A DNA stretch of 64,000 nucleotides from Chloroflexota bacterium. Lineage in GTDB: Bacteria; Chloroflexota; Anaerolineae; J036; Brachytrichaceae. Both the position numbers and the translations under genes were made by a program. The stretch spans positions 62,001-126,000 of the forward strand of contig JANXLU010000012.1 of assembly GCA_025354985.1 (NCBI GenBank). The letters are read 5' to 3'. Shown here one piece after another: positions 1-8,654 of this stretch; the first letter of the stretch is position 1, and each line of letters starts with the position of its first letter. The notes under the pieces were generated by a model that was not told the DNA's origin, ran no database searches, and saw only the letters and a list, made by a program, of their open reading frames with translations.

Positions 1-765
1 AATGATCCCTCCCTTGAATCGGGTGTAGGAACCCCCCAGTACCAGCCGAATCCACCCGCCGGTGCCGCCGGACTGGGTTTGCCCAGGTCTCAGGCGACGG
101 CCTCGTCAACCACCTATCCCGCACAAAAGCCGGTTACGTTTGATGATTTGCCACTAACGGTAAGCGCACCAATCGTTGCACCCGGATTGAACAATGTCGA
201 TGGTCTGTCACAACCGGCAACCATTCATCGATCCAATTTTGCTGATTTGACGGCAACAAATGATGATTCCGCTGCGACACAACCGTTCGTCCAGGATGGT
301 TTTCCGGCAACCACTCCAACCCAGCTGTTTACGTCGGTACCGCAATCGTTCCCCGCAATTGAATATGCACATGCAGACGAACACTTTGACCAGGATTATG
401 ACATTACCGGATCCAAGGGTCTGCTCATCGGAACATGCGGGGCAAATGTCGCCGAGCGGGCGGGCATAGTGCAGCCAACCGGTGCAAACGCTTTGATGAT
501 CAGTGTATTTGACAAAGCTGCGTTCAAAACAACCAGCAAAGTGCTGATTCTGCCCGAACTCCGTAGCGACCAAGTGCTGTCACGCAAACTGAAAGAAAAG
601 GGTGACCTCGTTGATGCGCACGAGGGTGAGGACATCATCATCGATACGCAAACATTGCGTGTGAGCTGCAAGGTCAGCAATCTGGATGTGGCCAATGACG
701 GCGAGCACGGTCGCGGCTATTTTAGAAATGTTCGTTTGACCTTTACCGCCCAACAACGAGCATAG
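1..765 (+). CDS. Unknown Pro/Thr-rich protein, 5' end outside the window
   Basis: The reading frame is open from base 1 and ends with TAG at 763-765, so the start lies upstream of the window. A TTG at 79 is possible but there is no reason to prefer it. The first ~115 visible residues are low complexity (Pro, Thr, Ala, Gln), like a linker. The last ~115 residues are more ordered, beginning around DITGSKGLLIGTCGANVAER and ending in a basic, beta-looking segment (FRNVRLTFTAQQRA). No signal peptide or membrane segment is visible in this part. I do not recognise the family. The neighbour downstream is a methyltransferase on the same strand, 32 bp away. Confidence 0.6.
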   Translation, partial: NDPSLESGVGTPQYQPNPPAGAAGLGLPRSQATASSTTYPAQKPVTFDDLPLTVSAPIVAPGLNNVDGLSQPATIHRSNFADLTATNDDSAATQPFVQDGFPATTPTQLFTSVPQSFPAIEYAHADEHFDQDYDITGSKGLLIGTCGANVAERAGIVQPTGANALMISVFDKAAFKTTSKVLILPELRSDQVLSRKLKEKGDLVDAHEGEDIIIDTQTLRVSCKVSNLDVANDGEHGRGYFRNVRLTFTAQQRA

Positions 766-797
766 TCAACCAATTCGCCCTGGGGACTGCATCAGAT

Positions 798-1646
798 ATG
801 CGGGCCGCGACACAGGCACTTCCCGACTACAAAAACCTGGACTGCTCAGGCGAGACAACCCTGGCCGCGGCTCGCATGGAGGCACGCGCCCGCGAGCCCG
901 CCTCTGGCGCTATGTTTCATGAGCTGGTCGCTCCGCTGCTCACTGTTTCCGTCCAGCGCGTGCTTGAGGTCGGCTGTGGCACGGCGGCACTCTCACGCAG
1001 GGTGGCTCGAGCGCTGCCGGGCGCAACAATAGTCGCAACCGACAAAAGCTCGGGCATGCTCGACGCGGCGAAGCGCTTAGTTATCTCCGACGCAATAACA
1101 AACATCGAATGCATGGTGTGGGATGCGCTCGCGCCACCGCAATCACACGATATGCTGACTGCGAGATTTGACCTGATATTGTCATCCGTTGTCGTGCCAT
1201 ACTTTGATGAGACCGAAACAGCCGCGTTTGTTCGGCGTGCGGCGGGCATGCTGACGGCCACGGGCGTACTGGTGTTTATCGAACAAGATCACGAAACTGA
1301 CGCGCTCCATTTCCCGAATCACGCACTATTCAAAAAGATAGTAAGGAAACCTGAGCGTGTCTTACCGGCAACGTCTGCACTGGGTCTGCGAGCCACACTT
1401 CGGCAGGCTGGACTTGCGCCCTTGCCCCGACGCTCGTTTCTTTGGACAGACGATACATATGGCGACTACACGCGCGATCTATTGGGCAGGTTTGCCCATT
1501 CAGCAAGTGATCGCGAATACATCACGCCTGCCGAACGTGACGAGTGGCAGCACACATTAGAGTCTTTGGCCAAGCGCGGTGACTTTTATTACGGGATTGT
1601 CTACCACCTGATTGCAGCTAGCAATAAGACTCTGGATAAAGCTTGA
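798..1646 (+). CDS. Class I SAM-dependent methyltransferase
   Basis: This 282-residue protein has the SAM-binding motif I LEVGCGTAAL near residue 56, followed by an acidic strand end (ATDKSSGML) that should bind the SAM ribose. Next comes the motif IV region FDLILSSVVVPYF, as in Methyltransf_11/25-type small-molecule methylases. The C-terminal ~100 residues are a less conserved substrate cap. Nothing indicates the substrate. It follows the unknown partial gene by 32 bp on the same strand and ends 25 bp before the convergent argH, so it may be the last gene of an operon that begins upstream of the window. The ATG at 798 has no clear Shine-Dalgarno sequence. Confidence 0.85.
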   Translation: MRAATQALPDYKNLDCSGETTLAAARMEARAREPASGAMFHELVAPLLTVSVQRVLEVGCGTAALSRRVARALPGATIVATDKSSGMLDAAKRLVISDAITNIECMVWDALAPPQSHDMLTARFDLILSSVVVPYFDETETAAFVRRAAGMLTATGVLVFIEQDHETDALHFPNHALFKKIVRKPERVLPATSALGLRATLRQAGLAPLPRRSFLWTDDTYGDYTRDLLGRFAHSASDREYITPAERDEWQHTLESLAKRGDFYYGIVYHLIAASNKTLDKA

Positions 1647-1671
1647 GCGCAGGGGCTGCAACGACCGCAGT

Positions 1672-3066
1672 TTAGCCCTCCTGCGCCATTAACGCCCGAG
1701 CCTTGCCAACCTGCTCACGCACGCTGCGGGCGCTTGTCCCACCGGTCACATCACGACTGTTTACTGATCTGCCAAAGTCAAACACGCCCACAATGTCAGA
1801 CGAAAAATATGGCGAGAGATTGCGCCAATCTTCGAGTGAAAGTGCATCGATTCCGATATGTCGTTCTTCAGCGAGCGCCACCGCGCGACCACTGAGATGA
1901 TGCGCGTCGCGAAAGGCCACGCCCTTGCGCACCAGGTATTCAGCGACGTCGGTAGCCAGCATGGCGGGATCCAAAGCTGCGCGCATACGATCAGCGTTAA
2001 CCCGCATGGTGCGCACTGCGCCGCTCATCACCTCAAGCGTCAGGTCGAGCGTGTCAAGCGTATCAAACAGTGGCTCCTGGACCTCCTGGAAGTCCTTGTT
2101 ATAGGTCAGTGGCGACCCCTTTAGCAAGGTCAGCATATTTATCAGGTTACCAAAGAGGCGCCCCGCCTTCCCGCGGGCAAGCTCCGCGCTATCCGGGTTT
2201 TTCTTTTGAGGCATGATGCTGCTGCCGGTGCTATACGCGTCTGAAAATTGAACAAACCCAAACTCTGCGGTCGAATACAACACTAGGTCCTCCGCAAGGC
2301 GGCTTATATGCGCCCCGATCAACGCCCCGCAAAAAAGAAACTCGGCGATAAAGTCGCGGTCGCTCACGCCATCCAGGCTGTTTTGGCTGATCGCCTCGCG
2401 ATCACGGCCCAACTCAATTGCAATGGCGCCCCGATCGATTGCAAACGGATTTCCGGCCGACCCACCCGAGCCAAGCGGAATAACACCGGCTCGCCGTTCA
2501 CAGTCCCGCAGTCGCTCGGCATCCCGCTGGAGCATCCAAACATACGCCATGCACCAGTGCCCAAACGTGATCGGCTGCGCACGCTGCAAGTGTGTGTAAC
2601 CGGGCATCAAAGTGTCGACATGAGCTTCAGCCTGGTCGGTGAGCGCACGCTGTAGTTTCCGACTGGCAACGCCGACATGGTTTAAGGCCTCAAGCGTATA
2701 CAGTCGCAGATCGGTTGCCACTTGATCATTGCGGCTGCGCCCGGTGTGCAGTTTCTTGCCCACATCACCAACCAGTTCCGTAAGCCTGCGTTCTACCGCA
2801 GTGTGAATGTCTTCGTCGCCCGGCTGCACCAAAAAGGTATTGCCAGCAAACTCTGAGCGAACCCGGCTCAGCCCATTGAGAAGCGTCTGTAATTCGGAGG
2901 TCGTGATGATGCCCGCCCGGGCGATTGCATGAGCATAGGCCACGCTGCCACGGATATCCACGTCCCAGAGCCGGATATCAAACGGCATGGAGTCTTGAAA
3001 TCGCTTCATCAATGCGTCCAGTTCACCACTGAACCGCCCACCCCAAAGTTTTGATGTCGTTGTCAT
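1672..3066 (-). CDS. argH: Argininosuccinate lyase
   Basis: This is the last step of arginine synthesis: argininosuccinate to arginine plus fumarate, in the cytosol. The 464-residue length is normal for the family. It opens with KLWGGRFSGELD, which is typical of ArgH, contains TGRSRNDQVATDLRLY, and has the fumarase/aspartase superfamily signature GSSIMPQKKNPD near residue 281, the loop that carries the catalytic serine. I chose ATG 3066 over the in-frame TTG at 3078 because homologues begin just before KLWGGRF. The gene lies 51 bp downstream of the coiled-coil membrane protein and may be transcribed with it and mutL. No other arg gene is in the window. Confidence 0.97.
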   Translation of the reverse strand: MTTTSKLWGGRFSGELDALMKRFQDSMPFDIRLWDVDIRGSVAYAHAIARAGIITTSELQTLLNGLSRVRSEFAGNTFLVQPGDEDIHTAVERRLTELVGDVGKKLHTGRSRNDQVATDLRLYTLEALNHVGVASRKLQRALTDQAEAHVDTLMPGYTHLQRAQPITFGHWCMAYVWMLQRDAERLRDCERRAGVIPLGSGGSAGNPFAIDRGAIAIELGRDREAISQNSLDGVSDRDFIAEFLFCGALIGAHISRLAEDLVLYSTAEFGFVQFSDAYSTGSSIMPQKKNPDSAELARGKAGRLFGNLINMLTLLKGSPLTYNKDFQEVQEPLFDTLDTLDLTLEVMSGAVRTMRVNADRMRAALDPAMLATDVAEYLVRKGVAFRDAHHLSGRAVALAEERHIGIDALSLEDWRNLSPYFSSDIVGVFDFGRSVNSRDVTGGTSARSVREQVGKARALMAQEG

Positions 3067-3117
3067 TGCGTTCTTCAATCAGTTTTCTATTTGTCGGCCA
3101 ACATGGGCGTGTTGCGT

Positions 3118-3963
3118 CTAGCCCAAATTGGATGTTGCACGCCCCAACCGAACCTCTTCCAATGCAGCCAGTTGGTCATCCAGACTTCGCACTTGATCGT
3201 TCACCTCGCCGGCCAGGTTACTGTAATCAGCCACTTGATTGGTCCCCTGACCCGCCAGCGCCTGCGTATAAATGGTCCCAAGACTGGCAATGGTGCTCTC
3301 AAACTGGACTTCTGCATGTCGCATGGTGGTCGTCAGTGTGCTCAGTGAGTCCAACTGACCTTGTCTGTTTGCGAGCGTCTTTTGCAGTGTGGCGCGAATG
3401 CGGGGATCGATTTCAACTGACAATTGGATCTGCAATTTTGCAATTGCGTCGGGCACGGCGCGCAAGTCTTGCTGAATGATTGAATTCCGCTTAAACCCGG
3501 TTATCCGCTCCGCCATGTTTTGCACGTTCTTTTCCCAATCAGCAAACTGGCGGGATAAATCCGTCAATCGCATCCCCTGGCTGCTGCCTGTGGCATTTTT
3601 AGCCAATCGATCTAGCTCCAGTCGGTAACTCCGCACACGAGCCACGTCCGAGGCCAAATTCGCTTCGACGGGTGATGCGGTTTGAACAGGTGTCGCCGCC
3701 GTTGCCGGTTGTATGATGGATCGTGCAGCGGGCACGGACTGAATCTCGGATTTGTCCTCATCCTCACTCAAGGCAACCCGGGTCAAAATAATAAACTCCG
3801 GGATGCCCATGGCAAGCAAGGGATAAACAGCCCAGAACCCACCTCGAAACCCCTCACCCACGCCGGTTGTAATGTTGATACCAATGAGAAAAATCTGCAC
3901 CCCAATCAAGGGAGCAATAGTGCGCAGTGCCCTGCGAAGTTTACCTGACATGCCGCCAATCAT
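3118..3963 (-). CDS. Membrane-anchored coiled-coil protein, unknown
   Basis: This 281-residue protein has two hydrophobic segments at about residues 15-33 (LIGVQIFLIGINITTGV) and 43-60 (WAVYPLLAMGIPEFIILT), then an Ala/Pro/Thr linker. From about residue 100 onward it is strongly helical and heptad-like, rich in Leu, Gln, Arg and Asp, as in a cytoplasmic coiled coil. I recognise no catalytic motif. Its ATG overlaps the mutL stop codon (ATGA at 3960-3963), so translation is probably coupled to mutL. That arrangement suggests co-expression but not a repair role. It could be a shape or division-associated membrane protein; there is no direct evidence. Confidence 0.7.
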   Translation of the reverse strand: MIGGMSGKLRRALRTIAPLIGVQIFLIGINITTGVGEGFRGGFWAVYPLLAMGIPEFIILTRVALSEDEDKSEIQSVPAARSIIQPATAATPVQTASPVEANLASDVARVRSYRLELDRLAKNATGSSQGMRLTDLSRQFADWEKNVQNMAERITGFKRNSIIQQDLRAVPDAIAKLQIQLSVEIDPRIRATLQKTLANRQGQLDSLSTLTTTMRHAEVQFESTIASLGTIYTQALAGQGTNQVADYSNLAGEVNDQVRSLDDQLAALEEVRLGRATSNLG

Positions 3964-5825
3964 CCCATTCTTCCGAACTGTTTTTCAAGCGCGGAACTGC
4001 TTATTTGGATCATTGTAGGCCGACCGTGCGGGCAGGTTCGGGGTGACTCGCACGCCTCAAGATCGCGCACGAGTGCCTGCATTTCAGCCAACGCCAGCAC
4101 GCGCCCGGCCTTGATGGCCATGCGTTTGCATACCCGGCGCAGCACACGTGCTTCCATATCCTTGCGCAACGGCGTCTCGCTGGATTCAATATCCGCCACA
4201 ATTTCGCGGATACTGCCAGCGACGTCGTCCTGCATCATCACGGATGGAACCGACCGCACCAGGAACGTATTTCCACCAAAGCGATCCATGTCAAAACCAA
4301 GATCACGCAAGGTGGGAAGCTGGTCATCCAATACACGCGCAGAATCCGGCGGAACCTCAACCGGAACCGGATCAAGCAACGGTTGCGACACTACTGTCCC
4401 CAAGTCCACCTGCGCCATAACGCGCTCAAATAACACACGTTCATGGGCGGCGTGTTGATCTATCAGATACAACCCTTCCGGACCCTCGGCGATGATATAC
4501 GTGAGCGCGAGCTGACCCAGAAGGCGCAAGGCCGGCAGGTGAGTACCTGGATGCGGAATCGGTGCGCCTGGTTGCGGCGCGGGCGTGAGCGTGGCTGGAC
4601 CAAGGCCCGACCGGGAGACATCCGATCGATCTGGCACCGCAAACTGCGCTCCAGGAACCGCGTTTCGTTGAATACCCACCCGCTCCCATGAGTGGCTTCC
4701 AGACAGCGGGGTCTGATCTGCGGCAAGCTGGATGGCGAACGCGGTAGAACCACCGATGGCTGGGGTCGGTATGCGATTTTCAACGTCAAAAATAGAAGAA
4801 GGCGCCTCGGTAACCGGACTGTGGGTCAACAACGTGTTTCGCACGGCGCGCTGTATGGCACCAAATACCGCGTTCGCATCGGTAAACCGAACCTCACTTT
4901 TGGCAGGGTGCACGTTTACATCCACCTCGTCGGACGGCACCTGAACCATCACAACGGCAACCGGATACCGGCCAACCATGAGCAAAGTGTGATAAGCCTG
5001 CACCACGGCCGTGGCCAGGCGCACATCCTGCACAGGTCGGCCGTTTACAAATATAGCCACCTTGCTGCGGCTATTATGGGTAAGCTCGGGTAACCCGACG
5101 AACCCGTTTACGCGAATTCGCGGGGAATGATTCGATTCAGCGGACTCCGGCTGCTCGATAGCGGCCATTTTCTGCACGTCCAAAGAGCCCGTGACTTCGA
5201 TCAGCACATCACGCAGACTGCCGTTACCACTGGTTTGAATAACAGATCGACCGTCCTGCGTCAAGGCAAAGCGCACCTGCGGATATGCCATCGCGTAGCG
5301 CATCACCACGCCGTCCAAATGACCGCGCTCGGTCTGATTTGATTTCAGGAACTTCAACCTTGCGGGGATGCGTCCGAACAAGTGCTCCACTGTCATGGTT
5401 GTGCCTTGTGGTCTGCCAATCTGATCCTGCTCAACGGTCACGCCCCCATCCACACGAATCAGACTTCCAACCGGATCGTCGACATGACGTGACGCACAGC
5501 TCACCACGCTCACCGACGCGATGCTGGCCAGCGCCTCTCCGCGAAAGCCCAGTGTCTTGATCGTATCCAGGTCATCCGCGCTTTGCAATTTGCTTGTCGC
5601 ATGATGGGCAAATGCCAATTCGATTTCAGACGAACGAATACCGTGGCCATTGTCTGTGATGCGAATCATGCGCCGACCGCCCTCAAGGCACTCTATTTTT
5701 ATCTCACTGGCCGCGGCATCAAGGGCATTTTCGATCATTTCCTTGACAACCGAGGCCGGACGCTCGACCACCTCGCCAGCCGCAATTCTGGATACAACCG
5801 CATCCGACAGCACATGAATTGGCAT
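3960..5825 (-). CDS. mutL: DNA mismatch repair protein MutL, endonuclease type
   Basis: This 621-residue GHKL ATPase couples MutS mismatch recognition to strand incision. The N-terminal ATPase motifs are visible: MIENALDA, DNGHGI and TLGFRGEALASI, then GRIPARLKFLKS. The C-terminal dimerisation/nuclease domain has the metal-binding motif DQHAAHERVLFE near residue 456 (DQHAX2EX4E), CKRMAIKAG and CPHGRP near residue 597. MutL with these motifs nicks DNA itself and does not rely on MutH. A Pro-rich linker near residues 370-420 joins the halves. I chose ATG 5825 over upstream in-frame starts because homologues begin at this point (MPIHVLSDAVVSRIAAGEVV). A perfect TATAAT lies 6 nt upstream. MutS is not in the window. 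Confidence 0.97.
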   Translation of the reverse strand: MPIHVLSDAVVSRIAAGEVVERPASVVKEMIENALDAAASEIKIECLEGGRRMIRITDNGHGIRSSEIELAFAHHATSKLQSADDLDTIKTLGFRGEALASIASVSVVSCASRHVDDPVGSLIRVDGGVTVEQDQIGRPQGTTMTVEHLFGRIPARLKFLKSNQTERGHLDGVVMRYAMAYPQVRFALTQDGRSVIQTSGNGSLRDVLIEVTGSLDVQKMAAIEQPESAESNHSPRIRVNGFVGLPELTHNSRSKVAIFVNGRPVQDVRLATAVVQAYHTLLMVGRYPVAVVMVQVPSDEVDVNVHPAKSEVRFTDANAVFGAIQRAVRNTLLTHSPVTEAPSSIFDVENRIPTPAIGGSTAFAIQLAADQTPLSGSHSWERVGIQRNAVPGAQFAVPDRSDVSRSGLGPATLTPAPQPGAPIPHPGTHLPALRLLGQLALTYIIAEGPEGLYLIDQHAAHERVLFERVMAQVDLGTVVSQPLLDPVPVEVPPDSARVLDDQLPTLRDLGFDMDRFGGNTFLVRSVPSVMMQDDVAGSIREIVADIESSETPLRKDMEARVLRRVCKRMAIKAGRVLALAEMQALVRDLEACESPRTCPHGRPTMIQISSSALEKQFGRMG

Positions 5826-5831
5826 TGATTG

Positions 5832-5837
5832 ATTATA
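5832..5837 (-). promoter_or_regulatory. -10 element of mutL, probably leaderless
   Basis: On the minus strand TATAAT is followed by six bases (CAATCA) and the mutL ATG at 5825. Transcription usually starts about 6-7 nt after the -10 hexamer, so the mRNA would begin at or next to the start codon. No Shine-Dalgarno sequence is present. No good -35 hexamer is seen 16-18 bp upstream. Confidence 0.6.
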
Positions 5838-5957
5838 TAAATGAGAAACGCCAATTCGCGCGGTGCAACTGTTATGTATCATTGGAAACGACGAGCGGTA
5901 TAGTTCCCAGCGGCTGGGCTACCAAGCCCAACTCATGAACCATTTGAAGGAGTCGTT

Positions 5958-6539
5958 ATGAATACGTTTGCTAAAGCTGCAGGTGTGCTGTCGCTGACCG
6001 GTTTGCTATTGATCCAGGGTGGTTGTGGCGCCATAAAGTCACTGGTTGCCAACAAGGTTAGCGAGGCGGTCGGGTTGGGTGGTAGCGCCGGGACGGTGAC
6101 CATGCTCTGGCCGGATGTGCCGCCGATCCCCGGCGCCAGCAAATCAAATCTGGATTTACCCATCACCGTCAAGCTGGCGGTTCAGGCCGTGATGAAAGCA
6201 TCGGCATCGAGCTCGGATGTAAGCCTTGATACATTTGACTTTATCTCCTACACGACAACCAAAACACCCGATGATGTGGCCAAGGTCTACACCAAGGAAG
6301 TCATGGCTGCGCAGGGCTGGAACGCCAAGGATCAGCCGGGTTGCGTTGGCACCAACGCCGGTTCTACAGGCAGCGGCGCCAACGTTCCGCTCGGCGGCGG
6401 GTTTTGTTTGTTTGCCAAAAATGGTGCGGTCAAGGGTCAGGGCACCGCGCTCATTGTGGCCATGGTGCAGGACGACACTGCCAAACAAACGAACGTCTGG
6501 TATGTGAGATTTGCCGGAACCAATCTGGCCAAAAAGTAG
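5958..6539 (+). CDS. Small secreted lipoprotein, unknown
   Basis: This 193-residue protein has a type II signal peptide whose lipobox LLLIQGGC places the lipidated cysteine at residue 23, so it should be anchored on the outer face of the cell membrane. The mature part is Gly/Ala/Ser-rich with a segment around SYTTTKTPDDVAKVYTKEV that reads like a small alpha/beta fold. No enzyme motif is visible. Translation is supported by a good ribosome-binding site (AAGGAG, 5949-5954). It is a single gene, divergent from mutL and convergent with the GH39 gene. Confidence 0.8.
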   Translation: MNTFAKAAGVLSLTGLLLIQGGCGAIKSLVANKVSEAVGLGGSAGTVTMLWPDVPPIPGASKSNLDLPITVKLAVQAVMKASASSSDVSLDTFDFISYTTTKTPDDVAKVYTKEVMAAQGWNAKDQPGCVGTNAGSTGSGANVPLGGGFCLFAKNGAVKGQGTALIVAMVQDDTAKQTNVWYVRFAGTNLAKK

Positions 6540-6592
6540 CGCTTCTTTACCGGGCGGTTTCCCTCCCAGCTCGACGCCCGGCTGCGACGCTG

Positions 6593-8260
6593 CTAGCCGG
6601 GCCCGAGCAGCAGAAGCGATATCGCGTGGACCGGCATCGCAAACTCAAAACCAACGGTTCCATCAACGACGGTCAAAAACGCTGGCGGGGTGAGCAATTC
6701 AAGACCTTCGCGTGCCTTAATAGCTGTGCGCTGGCTGTCTGATGGATACATGGGCCGCCCACGTTGCACCCACACGCCATAGGCGTTGCTGTGCGAATCA
6801 TCCACCCGATAGTGCTGCAGTTTTAAAGATTCATGTTCCGAGGGCAGATTCGAAATTTCGACCCGAACCTGCCGCACCCCTCCCGCCTCCCATGCATCAC
6901 GGTGGTGATAGATCAGAATGGCCAAGGAGCCATCCGGGTGAATGGTTGCCACGCCGGCAACATCAGAATCCGCGTCGCGCCCCCACAAATCCCGATAGCT
7001 TATGGGATCCGCCGCGGACGTGCTGGCCAGCGCAAGTTGTTGGGTTCCAAGCCGGGCATACATCCGGAATAAGTTCAGAATGGCCTTGTCGATTCCCTGC
7101 GTGCTAAACGTGCGGGTGCCTTCAAAGCAGCGCTCGCCAACAAATAAAAATGCCCAGCTAAGCAGGCGCAGTTCCCAATGCTTGGTTCGCGCAAAATTGC
7201 TGACTTTGTCAAACGCCGCGGCGACAAAACTTGGATAAAACTCGGTGTTACGGAAGTTTAGGTTTGCGTTGTCCCATGCGCCGCCGCCGGCCCAACCATC
7301 CGGGTCGATCTCGGTAAGTACGCATTCAAGAGAAACAAACTGCGGATATTGCGCGACAATTTCATATCCGGTTTGAACGTCCTGCAAAATTTGTTTGACC
7401 GAAGGAGGATTCTGCGGACGGTGATGGGGATCGGCGCGATAACCGCCACCCTTGACATGAAATGTCACAAAGTCGACCGCCGTGCCCCGGTGACCGGTCA
7501 CCGCGTTGATTCCGGTGGCGCAGTGCTCAAGAAACCCGGCCAAATATTCGCCCGACTTCGCATGCCTCCTGGGGTTTGTGGTGCCCGGGCCGCCCACCCG
7601 CGCCTCCGGACAAGCGGCCTTGACGGCGGCCACCGTGTAGTCATAGAGCTTGTTAAACTCTTCCATTGAGCCACGCCAGTAGTAATCAAGGTCGGGTTCA
7701 TTCCAAAGTTCAAAGTACCAGGTTTTGACTTCCGTCAATCCATAGCGATCAATACAATACACAATGAACGCGTGGACCAGGTCATGCCATTTCTGATAGT
7801 CCTTGGGTGGTGCGTTCCATCCGTGCGATTGATAGTGCTGCATGCGAAAGGTCTCGCTGGTGACATCGTAAAAGACCGGGTCAGCCAAATCCTGGGGCAT
7901 AAAGCCAAGCTCGACAAACGGCTTGCAGCCATTTTTCAACAAGGCATCAAACGTCAGATCCACAAAGTGCCAGTTGTAGGTGGGCTTCCCTTCGGCATCC
8001 TCGATATAGGCATTGGTTGAACCCCATTTGAAGGAGGCCAAACCGTTGCCGGTGCAAAACAGGTGATGGGCGCGGACATAGTACGGTTTGTCGTCAAGCG
8101 CACCGAATTTTGCAAGCAGTTCCAGCCCTTCCGGTACATAGGTGTAATTGATCTCGTCGAAGCCAATGTAGTTCCAGTTATGCGCAAAGTTGCCCACGGG
8201 ACTGGCGACATCGATTGTCAGCAGTGCGGCACTGTGCGTGGACGATGTGGTGGTTGTCAT
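6593..8260 (-). CDS. Glycoside hydrolase family 39 (beta-xylosidase-like)
   Basis: This 555-residue protein has a (beta/alpha)8 glycosidase core with the GH39 acid/base motif ELWNEPD (Glu near residue 187) and a plausible nucleophile Glu near 316 in CVLTEIDPDGW. There is a C-terminal beta-sandwich from about residue 420. No signal peptide is present, so it probably acts in the cytosol on imported oligosaccharides. GH39 members cleave beta-xylosides or iduronides; the exact substrate cannot be read here. It follows the ABC importer genes on the same strand after a 394-bp gap that could carry its own promoter. Together with the importer, aldolase and dehydratase it suggests use of a plant or algal glycan. 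Confidence 0.85.
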   Translation of the reverse strand: MTTTTSSTHSAALLTIDVASPVGNFAHNWNYIGFDEINYTYVPEGLELLAKFGALDDKPYYVRAHHLFCTGNGLASFKWGSTNAYIEDAEGKPTYNWHFVDLTFDALLKNGCKPFVELGFMPQDLADPVFYDVTSETFRMQHYQSHGWNAPPKDYQKWHDLVHAFIVYCIDRYGLTEVKTWYFELWNEPDLDYYWRGSMEEFNKLYDYTVAAVKAACPEARVGGPGTTNPRRHAKSGEYLAGFLEHCATGINAVTGHRGTAVDFVTFHVKGGGYRADPHHRPQNPPSVKQILQDVQTGYEIVAQYPQFVSLECVLTEIDPDGWAGGGAWDNANLNFRNTEFYPSFVAAAFDKVSNFARTKHWELRLLSWAFLFVGERCFEGTRTFSTQGIDKAILNLFRMYARLGTQQLALASTSAADPISYRDLWGRDADSDVAGVATIHPDGSLAILIYHHRDAWEAGGVRQVRVEISNLPSEHESLKLQHYRVDDSHSNAYGVWVQRGRPMYPSDSQRTAIKAREGLELLTPPAFLTVVDGTVGFEFAMPVHAISLLLLGPG

Positions 8261-8654
8261 AATTTGAATGTCCAGTGTGGGCGTGACCGAAAAACATCAA
8301 GAAACCGCATTTTCCACGGGTTACATGCATTATGAGTCACGGGAAAATTGCAACGCATATTGGAACATATGTTCTTTTGGCAGCATTTGGATTAATGGCG
8401 AGACTGCCCAGTTATGTGCCGCGTCTCGAACCTGACCAATACAACTGAGGAGCCATTAACCGATCAGCGCCTGGTTGCGGTTACATTAGCACCTTGAGGC
8501 GTAGCAGTGCTTCGGCAACAGCCAGATGCCAGGCAACCCGCGATCGTAATGTGACGCGGACAGTGCATCGGGGGTGGTCTTCAGATCAGGACTCTGCAAA
8601 ATAGTCCCGCGATCACATTCCTGGGCGCGTCTGCGGCTTCAGCTGATCAAGCAA
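8261..8654 (-). other. Gene-free 394-bp stretch with a 12-bp palindrome
   Basis: No convincing gene is present. It lies between the 3' end of the importer operon and the 5' end of the GH39 gene, so it probably carries the GH39 promoter. A perfect 12-bp palindrome, GAACATATGTTC (8363-8374), lies about 105 bp upstream of the GH39 start and could be an operator. It does not resemble the LacI-type site upstream of the importer operon. Confidence 0.45.

Noticed and set aside
6550-6581. Inverted repeat CCGGGCG / CGCCCGG between the lipoprotein and GH39 genes
   Set aside because: The loop is 18 nt and there is no T-run on either side, so a terminator call is not justified.
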